Assembly (NCBI GenBank): GCA_902786615.1
Contig: CADADE010000002.1
Coordinates: 1 to 64,000, forward strand
Source of the DNA: Oscillospiraceae bacterium
GTDB taxonomy: Bacteria > Bacillota_A > Clostridia > Oscillospirales > Oscillospiraceae
Length of the DNA: 64,000 nucleotides
Direction: 5' to 3'
Shown here: one piece after another, positions 1 through 9,267 of the stretch
How the letters are laid out: every line of letters begins with the position of its first letter
Position numbering within the stretch: the stretch's first letter is position 1
The notes under the pieces: generated by a model
Seen by the model: the letters and a program-made list of their open reading frames with translations, nothing else
What the model was told of the DNA's origin: nothing
The model's database searches: none
Made by a program: the position numbers and the translations under genes

Positions 1-31
1 GCCTCAGCAGCCATATGAAATCTGCGGGTAC

Positions 32-51
32 CACAGCACAGCTGTGCTGTG
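32..51. repeat. Perfect 20-bp palindrome
   Basis: The sequence CACAGCACAG followed directly by its reverse complement. It lies downstream of the helicase gene that ends at 138 and has no loop, so it could act as a protein-binding site or a cruciform. No gene was found in positions 1-137. Confidence 0.4.
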
Positions 52-98
52 AACGATTATTTAATTATTTCACTGTCCTCTTGACGGGATGCAGTTCA

Positions 99-121
99 CT
101 GTCAGCAAGCTGTGCTGACAG
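99..121 (-). terminator. Hairpin after helicase gene
   Basis: Arms CTGTCAGCA (99-107) and TGCTGACAG (113-121) with a 5-nt loop, 17 bases past the stop of the minus-strand helicase. There is no clear U-tract on the minus strand, so termination is only probable. Confidence 0.4.
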
Positions 122-137
122 CCCGGGGTTCTCTTTT

Positions 138-1889
138 TTAATACCCGTAATCCTTGAACACGCGCCCGGCATGGCAGCGCTCACAGTAATTGAACACGGT
201 GCCGATGGGCAGCTCCTTGCCGCAGGAGCGGCAGCGGCGGATATAATCGGCCTTGCTGTCCTTCATGAGCTCCGCGATCCTGTCGCAGATCGCCTTGCGC
301 TGCTCTGAGCAGTCATCCTCCAGTCCGACGCGCCGCAGAAGCTGGTGGTGGATATCATACGCCTTGTATTGCAGCTCGCAGTCCTGCAGCGTTTCATCGC
401 CGAAATAGGGTTCGGGCACATGCTTGTTTTTCAAAATGGCCCCGGCGCATCTCGACCAGTAGATGATCAGCTCCTCCGAGCGGGTATCCACCGGGCAGGT
501 GATGAGGTCATAGACCAGCTCCCGGTTTTCCGGCGTGACCTTCTTTTGCAGGTTTCTCAGCAGGATTCGCGCGTCCTGCATACTCTCGCGTACAAATTCC
601 TCGGTTCGCGGCATTTTGTCCCACGCCAGCAGCAGCAGATCCATGGGATAATCCGTCTTAAGCACCTCGCGCGGAAAGGCGATGCACGCCTGCCGAATAG
701 CTCTTACACGGCGGCCCAGCTTCTCTTCGATCACCGGGTCGCTGCCGATGGACAGCACCTCCCCGTATTCATGGAGACCGAAGCGTCCGGCCCTGCCGCC
801 GATTTGATTGACCTCGGCTGTCGTGAGCTGTCGGAATTCTTTCCCGTCAAATTTCTGCGTCTCGGCAAAAACGACGCGCTTGATGGGCAGCGAGATACCG
901 AGGCCGATCGCGTCCGTCGCCACGACAATGTTATTCTCCCCGGACAGGTACTTTCTCACCTCGTTGCGTCTGGCTTCCGGGGGCAGGGCGCCGTAAATGA
1001 CGCTTGCGTGAAAGCCGCGCTTTTCCAGAATTGCCGCAGTTGAGAGCACGTTTTTCCTGGAAAAGCAGATGATCGCGTCGTCCGGGCGAAAATCGCTGTA
1101 ATCCCTGCACCGGCCCGCATAGCGCAACGGCGCGAGGCGCTCATGCTGCACGACATTGTAGGGATCGCCGAAGCTTGTGATAAGCTTTTCGATAAAGGGC
1201 AGCGCTTCGGGGGCCATACAGATATGCACCACCTCGGCATCCACCAGGCAGATCGCCTTCATCCAGGACGCGCCCCGCCCCATGTCCGCGATCAGCTGCG
1301 CCTCGTCGATCACGGCGGTTTTGTAATGCGCGTTATAATTGCAAAGCTCGATGGTGGAGGAGATGACCTGCGCCCCCTCGACCGGGATGGACTCCTCCCC
1401 TGTCAGCATGCTGCAGGGAACCCCGGCGTCGTTGAGCTTATCAAACATCTCCAGCGCAAGCAGACGAAGCGGGCCGAGGTACACGCCGGGCGTATGCTTT
1501 TTCAGATCCTCGATCGCGTTGTAGGTTTTACCGCTGTTGGTCGGGCCGACATGGAGGATAAAAATTCTTTGCAGTTTTCTGGCCCTCTCCACATAGGACT
1601 CCGGAGAAAAAGCTGCATAGAGCTCCGTAATCTCACTGAGCTGTCTGTCCCGCAGTTCCTTTTCGGCCCGCTCGCGGATCTGCTTCTGGATTTCCGGATG
1701 CAGGACGGCTTTCTCCACCGTCTCCTCCGGCCAGCCTTCCATCGTCCACCAGGAGCCGCCGCGCCCGCGTACCTTCATGATCTCAGGCTTCGGGAAGCAA
1801 TCCATGATCAGTTTACGTGAAATGTGGTATTTTTCCATGATCTGCTGGCGGGTCAGCAGGTAAACCTTTTCTTTTTTTCGTTTTCCCAT
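138..1889 (-). CDS. SUV3-like DExH-box RNA helicase
   Basis: 583 residues. An ATP-dependent helicase related to SUV3, the mitochondrial RNA-degradation helicase, with counterparts in some Clostridia. Visible motifs are Walker A GPTNSGKT (about residues 115-122), a DEAQ box, ATDAIGLGIS and the motif VI-like QIGGRAGRFG. The C-terminus has a Cys4 pair, CRSCGKE and CERCHAG, likely a zinc ribbon. The first ATG in frame is at 1907, but the one at 1889 has AAGGA 10 bases upstream while the outer one has none, so 1889 is preferred. It follows the permease stop by 28 bases and is probably co-transcribed. The family is clear; the substrate in this cell is unknown, with RNA turnover likely. Confidence 0.85.
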   Translation of the reverse strand: MGKRKKEKVYLLTRQQIMEKYHISRKLIMDCFPKPEIMKVRGRGGSWWTMEGWPEETVEKAVLHPEIQKQIRERAEKELRDRQLSEITELYAAFSPESYVERARKLQRIFILHVGPTNSGKTYNAIEDLKKHTPGVYLGPLRLLALEMFDKLNDAGVPCSMLTGEESIPVEGAQVISSTIELCNYNAHYKTAVIDEAQLIADMGRGASWMKAICLVDAEVVHICMAPEALPFIEKLITSFGDPYNVVQHERLAPLRYAGRCRDYSDFRPDDAIICFSRKNVLSTAAILEKRGFHASVIYGALPPEARRNEVRKYLSGENNIVVATDAIGLGISLPIKRVVFAETQKFDGKEFRQLTTAEVNQIGGRAGRFGLHEYGEVLSIGSDPVIEEKLGRRVRAIRQACIAFPREVLKTDYPMDLLLLAWDKMPRTEEFVRESMQDARILLRNLQKKVTPENRELVYDLITCPVDTRSEELIIYWSRCAGAILKNKHVPEPYFGDETLQDCELQYKAYDIHHQLLRRVGLEDDCSEQRKAICDRIAELMKDSKADYIRRCRSCGKELPIGTVFNYCERCHAGRVFKDYGY

Positions 1890-1917
1890 GTATTTTTGTT
1901 CCTTCATTCCCGAAAAA

Positions 1918-3027
1918 TCATCTCAGCAGTACCAGCGCCATCGCCGACAGCAGCAGGAGAAACAGCAGGTTCATCAGCGTGAACACACTGAGAAAGCGGC
2001 CGGGTCTGGCATGCTCGGAATGCGAATAGAGCTTCAGGCTGATAAGGCTTGCAAGACTCGCAATCGGGGTCCCGAGCCCCCCGACATTCACCCCGAGCAG
2101 CAATGCGTGCGACTGATCGGTAAAGCCGGAGAGGAGGATCGCCGCCGGGACATTGCTGATCACCTGGCTTGCAAGCAGCGACGACAGGAACTCCCGCCCG
2201 CGCATCACGCTGCGGATGGCCTCCGCGACCCTTGTCATTCTGGCAAGATTGCCGGAGAAGACGAAGAACGCCACGAAGGTCAGCAGGAGCATGAAGTCCG
2301 CTTTTAAGAGTATCTTCCTGTCATAGAACAAAAGCGCCAGAACCACGACGCCCAGCATGTAATACCATTGGAATACACGCAGCACCACCAGCATACACAC
2401 CAGCAGCAGCGCCGCATACACAAGCAGCGCGCGGCGATCCATCCCCGGCGCTTCGCCGAGAAACAGCTCCAGCCGCTCCGCCCGCAGATGCAGGCAGCAC
2501 AGCAAAAGCAGCAGCAGCGCCGCCAGCCAGACCGGAAGGGTCACGGACAAAAACTCCCCGAAGCCCATCTCGTAGCAGGAGTACAGATAGAGATTCTGCG
2601 GATTTCCGACCGGGGTGAGCATGCTGCCCAGATTTGCGGCGATGGTCTGGAGGACGACGACATAGATGAGCTCCTCCCGATGGTGCGCCATCCCCATCAC
2701 CACGACCGCAAAGGGTACAAAGGTCAAAAGGGCGACGTCGTTTGTGATGAGCATGGAGCTGAAAAAGCACAGAAGCACCAGCAGCACGCCGATCAGGCGG
2801 AGATTGCCGGCCTTTTCACACAGAATATGAGATAGATGGGCAAAAAGCCCCGCCTTGCGAAAGCCGCTGACAACAGTCATCAGGCAGAAAAGCAGTGACA
2901 ATGTGCGAAAATCCAAATAAGAGAGATACTCAGCGTCCGGCGGGACGAAAAAGCAGGTGACAAAAGCGGCAAGGGCGGCGATCAGCAGCACCGGCTCTCG
3001 CCGCACGAAGGATCGAACAGCAGACAT
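1918..3027 (-). CDS. SLC13/ArsB-NhaD superfamily permease
   Basis: 369 residues and almost entirely hydrophobic, with about ten membrane segments. The segment SSMLITNDVALLTFVPF is the conserved helix-break motif of the ion transporter superfamily (citrate/arsenite/sodium-proton antiporter folds), and GNPQNLYLYS gives the second half-repeat signature. Likely an inner-membrane anion or sodium-coupled transporter. At 369 residues it is shorter than usual DASS or ArsB proteins (about 420-480), so a reduced family member. The substrate cannot be read from sequence. First gene of a probable two-gene operon with the helicase. Start ATG with GAGG about 10 bases upstream. Confidence 0.8.
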   Translation of the reverse strand: MSAVRSFVRREPVLLIAALAAFVTCFFVPPDAEYLSYLDFRTLSLLFCLMTVVSGFRKAGLFAHLSHILCEKAGNLRLIGVLLVLLCFFSSMLITNDVALLTFVPFAVVVMGMAHHREELIYVVVLQTIAANLGSMLTPVGNPQNLYLYSCYEMGFGEFLSVTLPVWLAALLLLLLCCLHLRAERLELFLGEAPGMDRRALLVYAALLLVCMLVVLRVFQWYYMLGVVVLALLFYDRKILLKADFMLLLTFVAFFVFSGNLARMTRVAEAIRSVMRGREFLSSLLASQVISNVPAAILLSGFTDQSHALLLGVNVGGLGTPIASLASLISLKLYSHSEHARPGRFLSVFTLMNLLFLLLLSAMALVLLR

Positions 3028-3130
3028 GTTTTCTGTACCTCAATACAATGGAAGATAAAACCGCAGCGCATGCGGGAAAACACATGCAGTATAAACGCTT
3101 TTTCCCGTCTTATCAAGCCCCTCTCTTTGG

Positions 3131-3170
3131 AAAAGGGCCGGTACATCGCCCAGGATGCACCGGCCCCCGT
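3131..3170 (-). terminator. Hairpin terminator of the GNAT gene
   Basis: Stem arms at 3135-3146 and 3155-3166 (GGGCCGGT then one mismatch then CAT). On the minus strand the stem is followed by TTTT (3134-3131). It starts 17 bases after the stop of the acetyltransferase. Confidence 0.6.
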
Positions 3171-3182
3171 TTTCACCATTGT

Positions 3183-3809
3183 TCAGAAAATCTGGCCCGG
3201 CAGTCTCAGCTTCTCCTTCGGCGGAAAGTCCCTGTCAAAGTTCTCCACGTCCGCGTCGTCTACGTAATACCCCTGCGGCGTCTGGTAAACGCCGGTAACG
3301 CCGCTGAGATATCCGGGCTTCAGCTCCCGGCAGAGGAAGAAGGAATCGTCCGCCCCCTCCGGCAGATCATGGTAGCGAATGCCGAAGCTTCTGGCATAGC
3401 GAAAGCCGCTTTTGCCGTAGAAGCCGATGTTGCCTTCAAACAGCACGGCCCCGAAGTCCATGGCGGCAGCCTTCTCCAGCGAATAATCCAGCAGCTTTTT
3501 TCCGAAGCCGCGCCGCTTCAGTTCCGGTGTGATGCAGATCGGCCCCATGGTCAGCACCGGGATCACGCGCCCGTCATCGGCGTTGATGACCGTCCGCATG
3601 AACATATTCTGCCCGATCAGTCTGCCCTCGCGCTCCATGACGAAGTCCAGCTCCTTTACAAAAGCAGGATCATCCCTGAGCACATGGATCACAAAATGCT
3701 CGCTGCAGCCCGGGCGGTACACGTTCCAGAACGCCTCCCGGACGAGGTTTTCCACCTCTCTTTGCTCTTCCTTCTTTTCCAAACGGATGGTAAAGTCATT
3801 TTTATTCAT
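3183..3809 (-). CDS. GNAT family N-acetyltransferase
   Basis: 208 residues. The core fold motif A is visible in VLTMGPICITPELKRRGFGKKLLDYSLEKA, where RRGFGKKL is the acetyl-CoA pyrophosphate loop, followed by GAVLFEGNIGFYGKSGF, the typical beta-6/alpha-4 segment. The N-terminus (FTIRLEKKEEQREVENLVREAFWNVYRPG) matches the YhbS-like subgroup that acetylates small molecules or protein amines. The start has AGGAGG 8 bases upstream. The gene stands alone between a hairpin terminator and the HD-GYP gene. The acceptor substrate is unknown. Confidence 0.85.
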   Translation of the reverse strand: MNKNDFTIRLEKKEEQREVENLVREAFWNVYRPGCSEHFVIHVLRDDPAFVKELDFVMEREGRLIGQNMFMRTVINADDGRVIPVLTMGPICITPELKRRGFGKKLLDYSLEKAAAMDFGAVLFEGNIGFYGKSGFRYARSFGIRYHDLPEGADDSFFLCRELKPGYLSGVTGVYQTPQGYYVDDADVENFDRDFPPKEKLRLPGQIF

Positions 3810-3981
3810 TGTTTAACCTCCTGAAAATTGTTGACTTCAACTGCCCTTCGGCGGGAGGTCGGCCGCTGCGGCAAACCTCCCGGTTATGCCGCAGTCTCCA
3901 ATGTGTTGCGCTTTTTCAAACAGTACGCTCCTAAAGAATAATCTATAATACGGTCCTGAGACCGGATTATGCACGCGTGCC

Positions 3982-6900
3982 TTATCCCTTGCGGATATTT
4001 TCGATGTTCTCCGTGGTTCCGCCGCCATGGTCGTCCGGCGCGCGGAACTCGCCCTTGTCCACCAGGCGCAGGAATGCGTCCACCACGTCGGAGGTAAGCT
4101 GGGTGCCGGAAACCTCTTTAATAATGGAGACGACCTTATCAAAGTTCATGCGGTTGCGGTAGGGGCGGTTGGAATACATGGCGTCAAAGCAGTCCGCCAC
4201 GGCGATGATCTGCGCGACCCGCGGGATTTCTTCTCCCTTGAGATGATTGGGATAGCCCCTGCCGTCCGGCCGTTCGTGGTGAGCCTGCGCGCCGGTGGCA
4301 AGCTCGGGCATGATGCTGATATCCTTGAGCGTCTCATAGCCGAGCGTCGTGTGGGATTTGATGGTTTCAAACTCCTCATCCGTCAGCTTGCCGGGCTTGT
4401 TGAGCACCTCCGGCGGAATGCCGATCTTGCCGATATCGTGCAGCAGGGCAATGCGGTAGTATTTCTCCACCGTCTCGTCGTCGCAGCCCAGCTCCTTTGC
4501 CAGCATCGCCGTGTATTTTGCGACGCGCGTGGAGTGGCCGTTGGTGTATTTATCCTTCATATCAATGACCTTTGCAAAGGCTTCGGTGATCTCGCCGATC
4601 AGGGCCATTGTCTCCTTCTGCCGTTTCTCCAGGATGCGCGTCTTCCGCCGGACATAGAAGCGGACAGCCGCCGCGAGACCAGCCATCACCAGCAGTCCCG
4701 AGAGGATCATGAACCAGGTCTGCTCGTACAGCTTCTTCTCCTTGATGATCTGAACGGAAAACTCCTTGCTGCCGCGCCCCATGGAATCCTTCAATTGAAG
4801 CACAAAGCTGTAGCTGCCGCCGCGCAGGTTCGTGTAGTCGATAGGAGTCAGTTCACTGCGGCTGACGGTGGTGCTGTGGTCTTCAAAGCCGTCCAGCCGA
4901 TAGCTCACCTGCGGATTGCTCAGGGAATAGTTGAGCACATAGCTCGGCACCGTCAGCTTCTGGGTGGCGGCCGGAACACGGAAGGAGCCATCCGCGTCCG
5001 GATAAATGGTGGCCTTATCCGCGATCACAAAAGGCACCACGACTTTCAGATCGTTGATATCTTCAAAGGTCTGCTCGATGTTGACCTTGCACACGCCCGT
5101 CCCTCCGGCGATGTACAGGTTGCCGTCCTGTGTCAGTTCGCTGTAGGAGTTTGCCGTGGTGATGCAGGGCAGGCCGCTGGCAATGCTGTAATAGATGGGA
5201 TTGATCTCCCCATTCTCCAGAAGCTGCGCCGTCGGGGTCACATAGACGCCGTTGCTTGAGAGCACCCACATATCGTCCTTGCTGTTCCAGAAGAGGTCGA
5301 AGTTGTTGGCATAGGGGAACTTTTTCACCGTCGTCACCCGGTAATCGGGCGACAGGTAGGCGATGGCGCTGCTGGTAACGATCCAGATCACATCATGCTC
5401 CACGTCCCGCTTGAGGCGCAGCACGATATCCGAGGGAAGCCCCTCCTCCACATTGATATTCCGCACGCCGGATTCGTTGATGATATACAGGCCGCCGCCG
5501 TTGCTGCCAAGGACGATCTCGCCGTTTGCTCCTTCGTCCACTGTGAGGCTTTCGGTATTGAGGATACCGTCTTCCTTGCCCCAGGCCGCCACGACTTTGT
5601 CGCCCTCAATGACGTTCACGCCGCCTGTGACCGCGACAAGAATTCTGCCGTCCCGCCCCTCGCAGACTGCGCGCAGGTTGTTCGACAGAAGACCGTCCTC
5701 CTCGGTGAAGGCGGTCAGCTCCCCATGGTCATAGCGCAGCAGACCGTAGGCGCGCCAGGTAGAGATCCACAGCCGGTCGCGGCTGTCGCGGATCACAGAG
5801 CGGATGCGGCAGCCGTCAAGCAGCTTGATCAGGTCTTCCGCCTCCAGCTCAGCGCCGGAAGCGCTCTTTGCACTTTTCAGCGGAAGCGTCGGCACAATGC
5901 CGTTTTCATCCAGCACGACCAGTCCCGTGTCGGCCCCGATAAATAGCTGCCCGTCGCACAGGCACGTGGTATTGACCACCATTTCAGGCACATGAAAGCG
6001 CTCGAAGATGTCAAAAAACTGGTTTGGGACCACCTTCATCACGCCCTGCCGCGTCGAGGTGAACCAGAGGTTTCCGAGATAGTCGGTCATCACATGGCCG
6101 ACATTGTTGTTCATCGGCAGGTTTTCCAGCACACGGAAGCCGTCCTCATCCAGAACGCCAATCCCGTTTCCTGCGCATATCCATAGCTTCCCGCCGATGT
6201 ATTCCATATCCTTTACATAGCGGAGCGGCGAGATATCAATGCTTTCAAGAATCTCGAGCGTGCCGTCTCCCATGGTGACGCGGTAAACCGAGAAGTCCAC
6301 CGCCTCCTGATAGAGCTTCCCCGGCTCGTTCGGGTCGGGAAAGATTGCCCCGGCGCCGTTGAGGGGGCTGTCCGCAGCGCTCAGGTAGCTGACAAGCTTG
6401 CCGTCCCGGATTGTCATCAGGTCGCCCGCATCGGTCGTGCCGTAGAGAAGTCCGTCTTTCCCAAGCCGGAGTTCGCGCATGTTCGCCTCGGCGATCTTCT
6501 CATCGTCAATGGCGCTCAGATTGTACTGGGAGTCGAACATCATGATGCCGCCGGACGTGGCCACATAGATCGTGCCCGTTGTATCCTCCGCGATCGCGCG
6601 GATATGGGCGGAGATCATCCCGTCCAGCTTACCCCACTTTTTCAGTTCACCGCGCTCCATGACCGCAACGCCGTTGTCGTTTGTTCCGATCCACAGGCGG
6701 TCGCGGCTGTCCACGAAGAGGCACTTGACGCTGGTGAGACCCTCGGTAGAGTCCATGCGTTCAAAGGTGTTTCCGTCGTAACGGATCAGGCCCGCATAGC
6801 TGCCGATCCAGATAAAACCGTCGCTCGTTTCCACGATGGCGTTTGCCTCTGAAGTCGGCAGGCCGTTGGCATTGTCATAGAGCACTGCGGAGAAGCCCTC

Positions 6901-7032
6901 GCTGCTCCCGGTGGGATCAACGGAAATCGTCGGGCTTTCGGCATTATCCGCGAAAGCCCCCTCGCCATACGCCGCAAGCGGCGCGGCAAGCAGGCAAATC
7001 AAGATTAATATACATGCGACAGCACGTTTCAT
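3982..7032 (-). CDS. Two-component-type beta-propeller sensor with HD-GYP output
   Basis: 1016 residues from the ATG at 7032, which has GGGAGG six bases upstream; an in-frame ATG at 7074 lacks a site. The order is: signal peptide (MKRAVACILILICLLAAPLAAYG), an extracytoplasmic seven-bladed propeller built of repeats such as DSRDRLWIGT, a Y_Y_Y-like domain, one membrane helix near residues 773-792, then an HD-GYP domain with HDIGKIGIP (about 863) and HHERPDGRGYP (about 918-928). HD-GYP domains hydrolyse cyclic di-GMP. The design resembles hybrid polysaccharide sensors of Bacteroidetes with the kinase replaced by an HD-GYP phosphodiesterase. The ligand is not predictable; the family call is firm. 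Confidence 0.85.
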   Translation of the reverse strand: MKRAVACILILICLLAAPLAAYGEGAFADNAESPTISVDPTGSSEGFSAVLYDNANGLPTSEANAIVETSDGFIWIGSYAGLIRYDGNTFERMDSTEGLTSVKCLFVDSRDRLWIGTNDNGVAVMERGELKKWGKLDGMISAHIRAIAEDTTGTIYVATSGGIMMFDSQYNLSAIDDEKIAEANMRELRLGKDGLLYGTTDAGDLMTIRDGKLVSYLSAADSPLNGAGAIFPDPNEPGKLYQEAVDFSVYRVTMGDGTLEILESIDISPLRYVKDMEYIGGKLWICAGNGIGVLDEDGFRVLENLPMNNNVGHVMTDYLGNLWFTSTRQGVMKVVPNQFFDIFERFHVPEMVVNTTCLCDGQLFIGADTGLVVLDENGIVPTLPLKSAKSASGAELEAEDLIKLLDGCRIRSVIRDSRDRLWISTWRAYGLLRYDHGELTAFTEEDGLLSNNLRAVCEGRDGRILVAVTGGVNVIEGDKVVAAWGKEDGILNTESLTVDEGANGEIVLGSNGGGLYIINESGVRNINVEEGLPSDIVLRLKRDVEHDVIWIVTSSAIAYLSPDYRVTTVKKFPYANNFDLFWNSKDDMWVLSSNGVYVTPTAQLLENGEINPIYYSIASGLPCITTANSYSELTQDGNLYIAGGTGVCKVNIEQTFEDINDLKVVVPFVIADKATIYPDADGSFRVPAATQKLTVPSYVLNYSLSNPQVSYRLDGFEDHSTTVSRSELTPIDYTNLRGGSYSFVLQLKDSMGRGSKEFSVQIIKEKKLYEQTWFMILSGLLVMAGLAAAVRFYVRRKTRILEKRQKETMALIGEITEAFAKVIDMKDKYTNGHSTRVAKYTAMLAKELGCDDETVEKYYRIALLHDIGKIGIPPEVLNKPGKLTDEEFETIKSHTTLGYETLKDISIMPELATGAQAHHERPDGRGYPNHLKGEEIPRVAQIIAVADCFDAMYSNRPYRNRMNFDKVVSIIKEVSGTQLTSDVVDAFLRLVDKGEFRAPDDHGGGTTENIENIRKG

Positions 7033-7098
7033 ACTGTTCCTCCCTGTCGTATAGTCCATTATAAAACGCTTCACTTCTGATCTTAAAACGATTTATTC

Positions 7099-7107
7099 AT
7101 TATATCA
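7099..7107 (-). promoter_or_regulatory. Extended -10 promoter for the HD-GYP sensor gene
   Basis: On the minus strand TGATATAAT (an extended -10, TGnTATAAT) lies 67 bases before the chosen start. No good -35 box was seen. Confidence 0.4.
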
Positions 7108-7229
7108 CAAGAATTCAGATCGCGCTACTATATTTTTAACAAAACAGGAGGACGCCGCAAACATTATTCCTGATACGCTTGCAAAACTGTGCTTCCCGCT
7201 CATGCGCGTATTCAAATTTTGCGTATTGT

Positions 7230-7296
7230 AAAAAAGCGAAGGGGCTGTGAAGTCCGGACAATCCTCAGATTGTCTTTTCTTCGCAGTCCCTCCGCA
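7230..7296 (-). terminator. Strong terminator of the flavoprotein gene
   Basis: A long imperfect stem (outer arms 7236-7252 and 7279-7295, inner stem GACAATC/GATTGTC with a four-base loop) is followed on the minus strand by six T residues (7235-7230). It lies just after the stop at 7332. Confidence 0.7.
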
Positions 7297-7331
7297 TATC
7301 AATACAAGCGAGATAGGTCCGTAAGCTTCGA

Positions 7332-7868
7332 TCAGATTTTGTTCCCCATCTGATATGCCTGCTTCAGTGCAGGATGCGCCGGGTTTTCCCCGGCCGCCGT
7401 GACGCCGCCCATGAAGACCTGTCCGGCAAGACGCGCCCGCTCAAAGCATTCGACCCAGCCCGCCAAACCGCTGGCGGCGCGCTGCGGGACATGCTCCTCA
7501 TCCTCGGCGGCGGCAGTCAGCAGATATACATCGCGGAAAGCGTAATCGCTGGGAAAAAGCGGATTGAGCCGGTCGAGCAGGGTCTTGAGCTGGCCCGACA
7601 TCTCATAGTAATAGATTGGCGTGGCGAAAACCAGCACGTCGGCACGCAGCGCCTTTTGGCAGATTTCGTCCGCATCGTCGCGGATCACGCAGCGCAGCTT
7701 TTCCTGGCACACAAAGCAGCCCCGACAGAAATTCACGGTTTTGCCGCGCAGGGAGATCACTTCCGTCTCATGACCGGCAGCCTGCGCTCCTTCGGCAAAG
7801 GCTTTTGCGAGCGCCTCCGAGTTGCTGTTCAGTCTGGGGCTTGTCGAAACGATCAATACCTTTTTCAT
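7332..7868 (-). CDS. NAD(P)H-dependent FMN reductase / iron-sulfur flavoprotein family
   Basis: 178 residues starting at the ATG at 7868 (GGAGG upstream). The N-terminal KKVLIVSTSPRLNSNSEALAKAF is the flavodoxin-like FMN phosphate loop, and CRGCFVCQEKLRCVIRDD holds the Cys cluster seen in iron-sulfur flavoproteins and related FMN reductases. ATPIYYYEMSGQLKTLLDRL is the second FMN-contact block. Cytosolic electron-transfer or quinone/FMN reductase; the partner is unknown. The start codon overlaps the stop of a tiny upstream frame (ATGA), discussed under rejected items. Confidence 0.85.
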   Translation of the reverse strand: MKKVLIVSTSPRLNSNSEALAKAFAEGAQAAGHETEVISLRGKTVNFCRGCFVCQEKLRCVIRDDADEICQKALRADVLVFATPIYYYEMSGQLKTLLDRLNPLFPSDYAFRDVYLLTAAAEDEEHVPQRAASGLAGWVECFERARLAGQVFMGGVTAAGENPAHPALKQAYQMGNKI

Positions 7869-7991
7869 TTTTCCTCCACTCTTTCTAAAGATGAAATTAT
7901 GACAACACCGCCGTTTGCAGGAAGTTTTTCCATATCCTCTGCGGACATCGCGCATGTCTCTTTGCCGCTGTCCGGATTCGTCCTGCTGCCT

Positions 7992-9242
7992 CTACTCCTT
8001 GTGCGCAAGAATCTCCTGATATTTTTTACTTGCGGCTTTGCTTTCAGCCGCGCGGCGCTCGTTGATTTCGTCATAGTGTTCCAGGAGCAGGTCCGCAACG
8101 CTGCCTGACAGCAATCCCCTCTGCGCGTCTTCGCTGAGAATTGCGGCCACCCTGTCCTTTTCCATGCTCTTTCGGTAAGGGCGTTCTTCTGTAAGGGCAG
8201 AGAAAATATCGGCCACGGTCATGATGCGCGAGCCGAGAGACAATTCCCGCTCGCTCAGATGGAACGGGTAGCCGTTGCCATTCAGTTTTTCGTGATGGAA
8301 AGCTGCCCAGGCGCTGATTTGCTCAAAGCCGCCGACGTCCTTCAGAAGGATCCAGGTATAGTAGGCGTGCTCCTTCATGATGTTGAATTCTTCATCGGTC
8401 AGTTTGCCGGGCTTGTCCAGAATCTCATTTGGGATTTTCAGCTTTCCAAGGTCATGCAGATACCCGGCAATACGCATCATCTTACACTCATCCTCCGACA
8501 TGCCGACAAGCTCCGCAAGAGCCACGGCGGTCGTGGCGACGCCGGCGGAGTGCATTGCGGTAAACGGACTGCGGAAGTCAATGATTTTGGACATGAATTC
8601 CGTCAGGATCACAGTCTCATCCAGCGATATCCATCGATTGTCCGTAATCAGATCCAGAAAGAACTGCGGCCTGTAAATCATATCCATCCAGACTGCTTCA
8701 CGGGAACACAGCTTTTCAAAAGCGGCCAGCACCTCCGTGCTGAATTCCGATTCTTCCCCGGAGCGAATCATTTGCCGAACCTGGCCGATCTGATTCAGGA
8801 CCGGGCTTTCATCATTGAGCAGCAGCGATACCGCATCCGCGAGATGCACGATCTGTCCGATCTGATGCGTGACCTTCAAATCCGCATGAATGCTCTTCAA
8901 GCGCTGCCACGGCGTCTGGCTTTCCCGGACAATACCCGCAAACGGAGACGTCAGCGGGAACGTATTCAGCAGAGAAGCTCCCACCGCGGCGACCTGCCCC
9001 GCGTTCATTTCGAGATCGGAAAGCGAGATGTTTCCCTGCTTCATAACGCCTCCGATGTCGTGGAGCAGCCCTCCGGCGAAAGCCATCATGCGGTGCTTTT
9101 CGTCCATGCCCAGCGTCTCCGCAAGACGATATGCGAGGTAGGAAACCTTCTCATGGTGGTCCTGCAGCTCCGGATTGACCAGGTTCATCGTATTGGCAAA
9201 CGCGCTGATAATATCCCGTTTTGTTGTAAACTGTCGAATCAT
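7992..9242 (-). CDS. Double-HD domain protein with C-terminal HD-GYP
   Basis: 416 residues with two HD domains. The first has LLHDIGG (H61-D62). The second has GYLHDLGKLKIPNEIL (about 262) and FHHEKLNGNGYPFHL (about 315), with the GYP signature. No membrane segment or signal peptide is visible, so it is cytosolic. HD-GYP proteins degrade cyclic di-GMP; the N-terminal HD copy lacks GYP and may be regulatory or act on another nucleotide. It is the second HD-GYP protein within 6 kb. The GAGAGG site lies about nine bases before the ATG. The call is firm at family level. Confidence 0.85.
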   Translation of the reverse strand: MIRQFTTKRDIISAFANTMNLVNPELQDHHEKVSYLAYRLAETLGMDEKHRMMAFAGGLLHDIGGVMKQGNISLSDLEMNAGQVAAVGASLLNTFPLTSPFAGIVRESQTPWQRLKSIHADLKVTHQIGQIVHLADAVSLLLNDESPVLNQIGQVRQMIRSGEESEFSTEVLAAFEKLCSREAVWMDMIYRPQFFLDLITDNRWISLDETVILTEFMSKIIDFRSPFTAMHSAGVATTAVALAELVGMSEDECKMMRIAGYLHDLGKLKIPNEILDKPGKLTDEEFNIMKEHAYYTWILLKDVGGFEQISAWAAFHHEKLNGNGYPFHLSERELSLGSRIMTVADIFSALTEERPYRKSMEKDRVAAILSEDAQRGLLSGSVADLLLEHYDEINERRAAESKAASKKYQEILAHKE

Positions 9243-9267
9243 AGTACGCCGCCTCTCTGCGGTAATC

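Noticed and set aside
7865..7948. 27-codon frame (starting MSAEDMEK) whose stop overlaps the flavoprotein start (ATGA)
   Set aside because: No good ribosome binding site, and it may only be trailing sequence. It could be a coupled leader peptide, but the evidence is too thin for a gene call.
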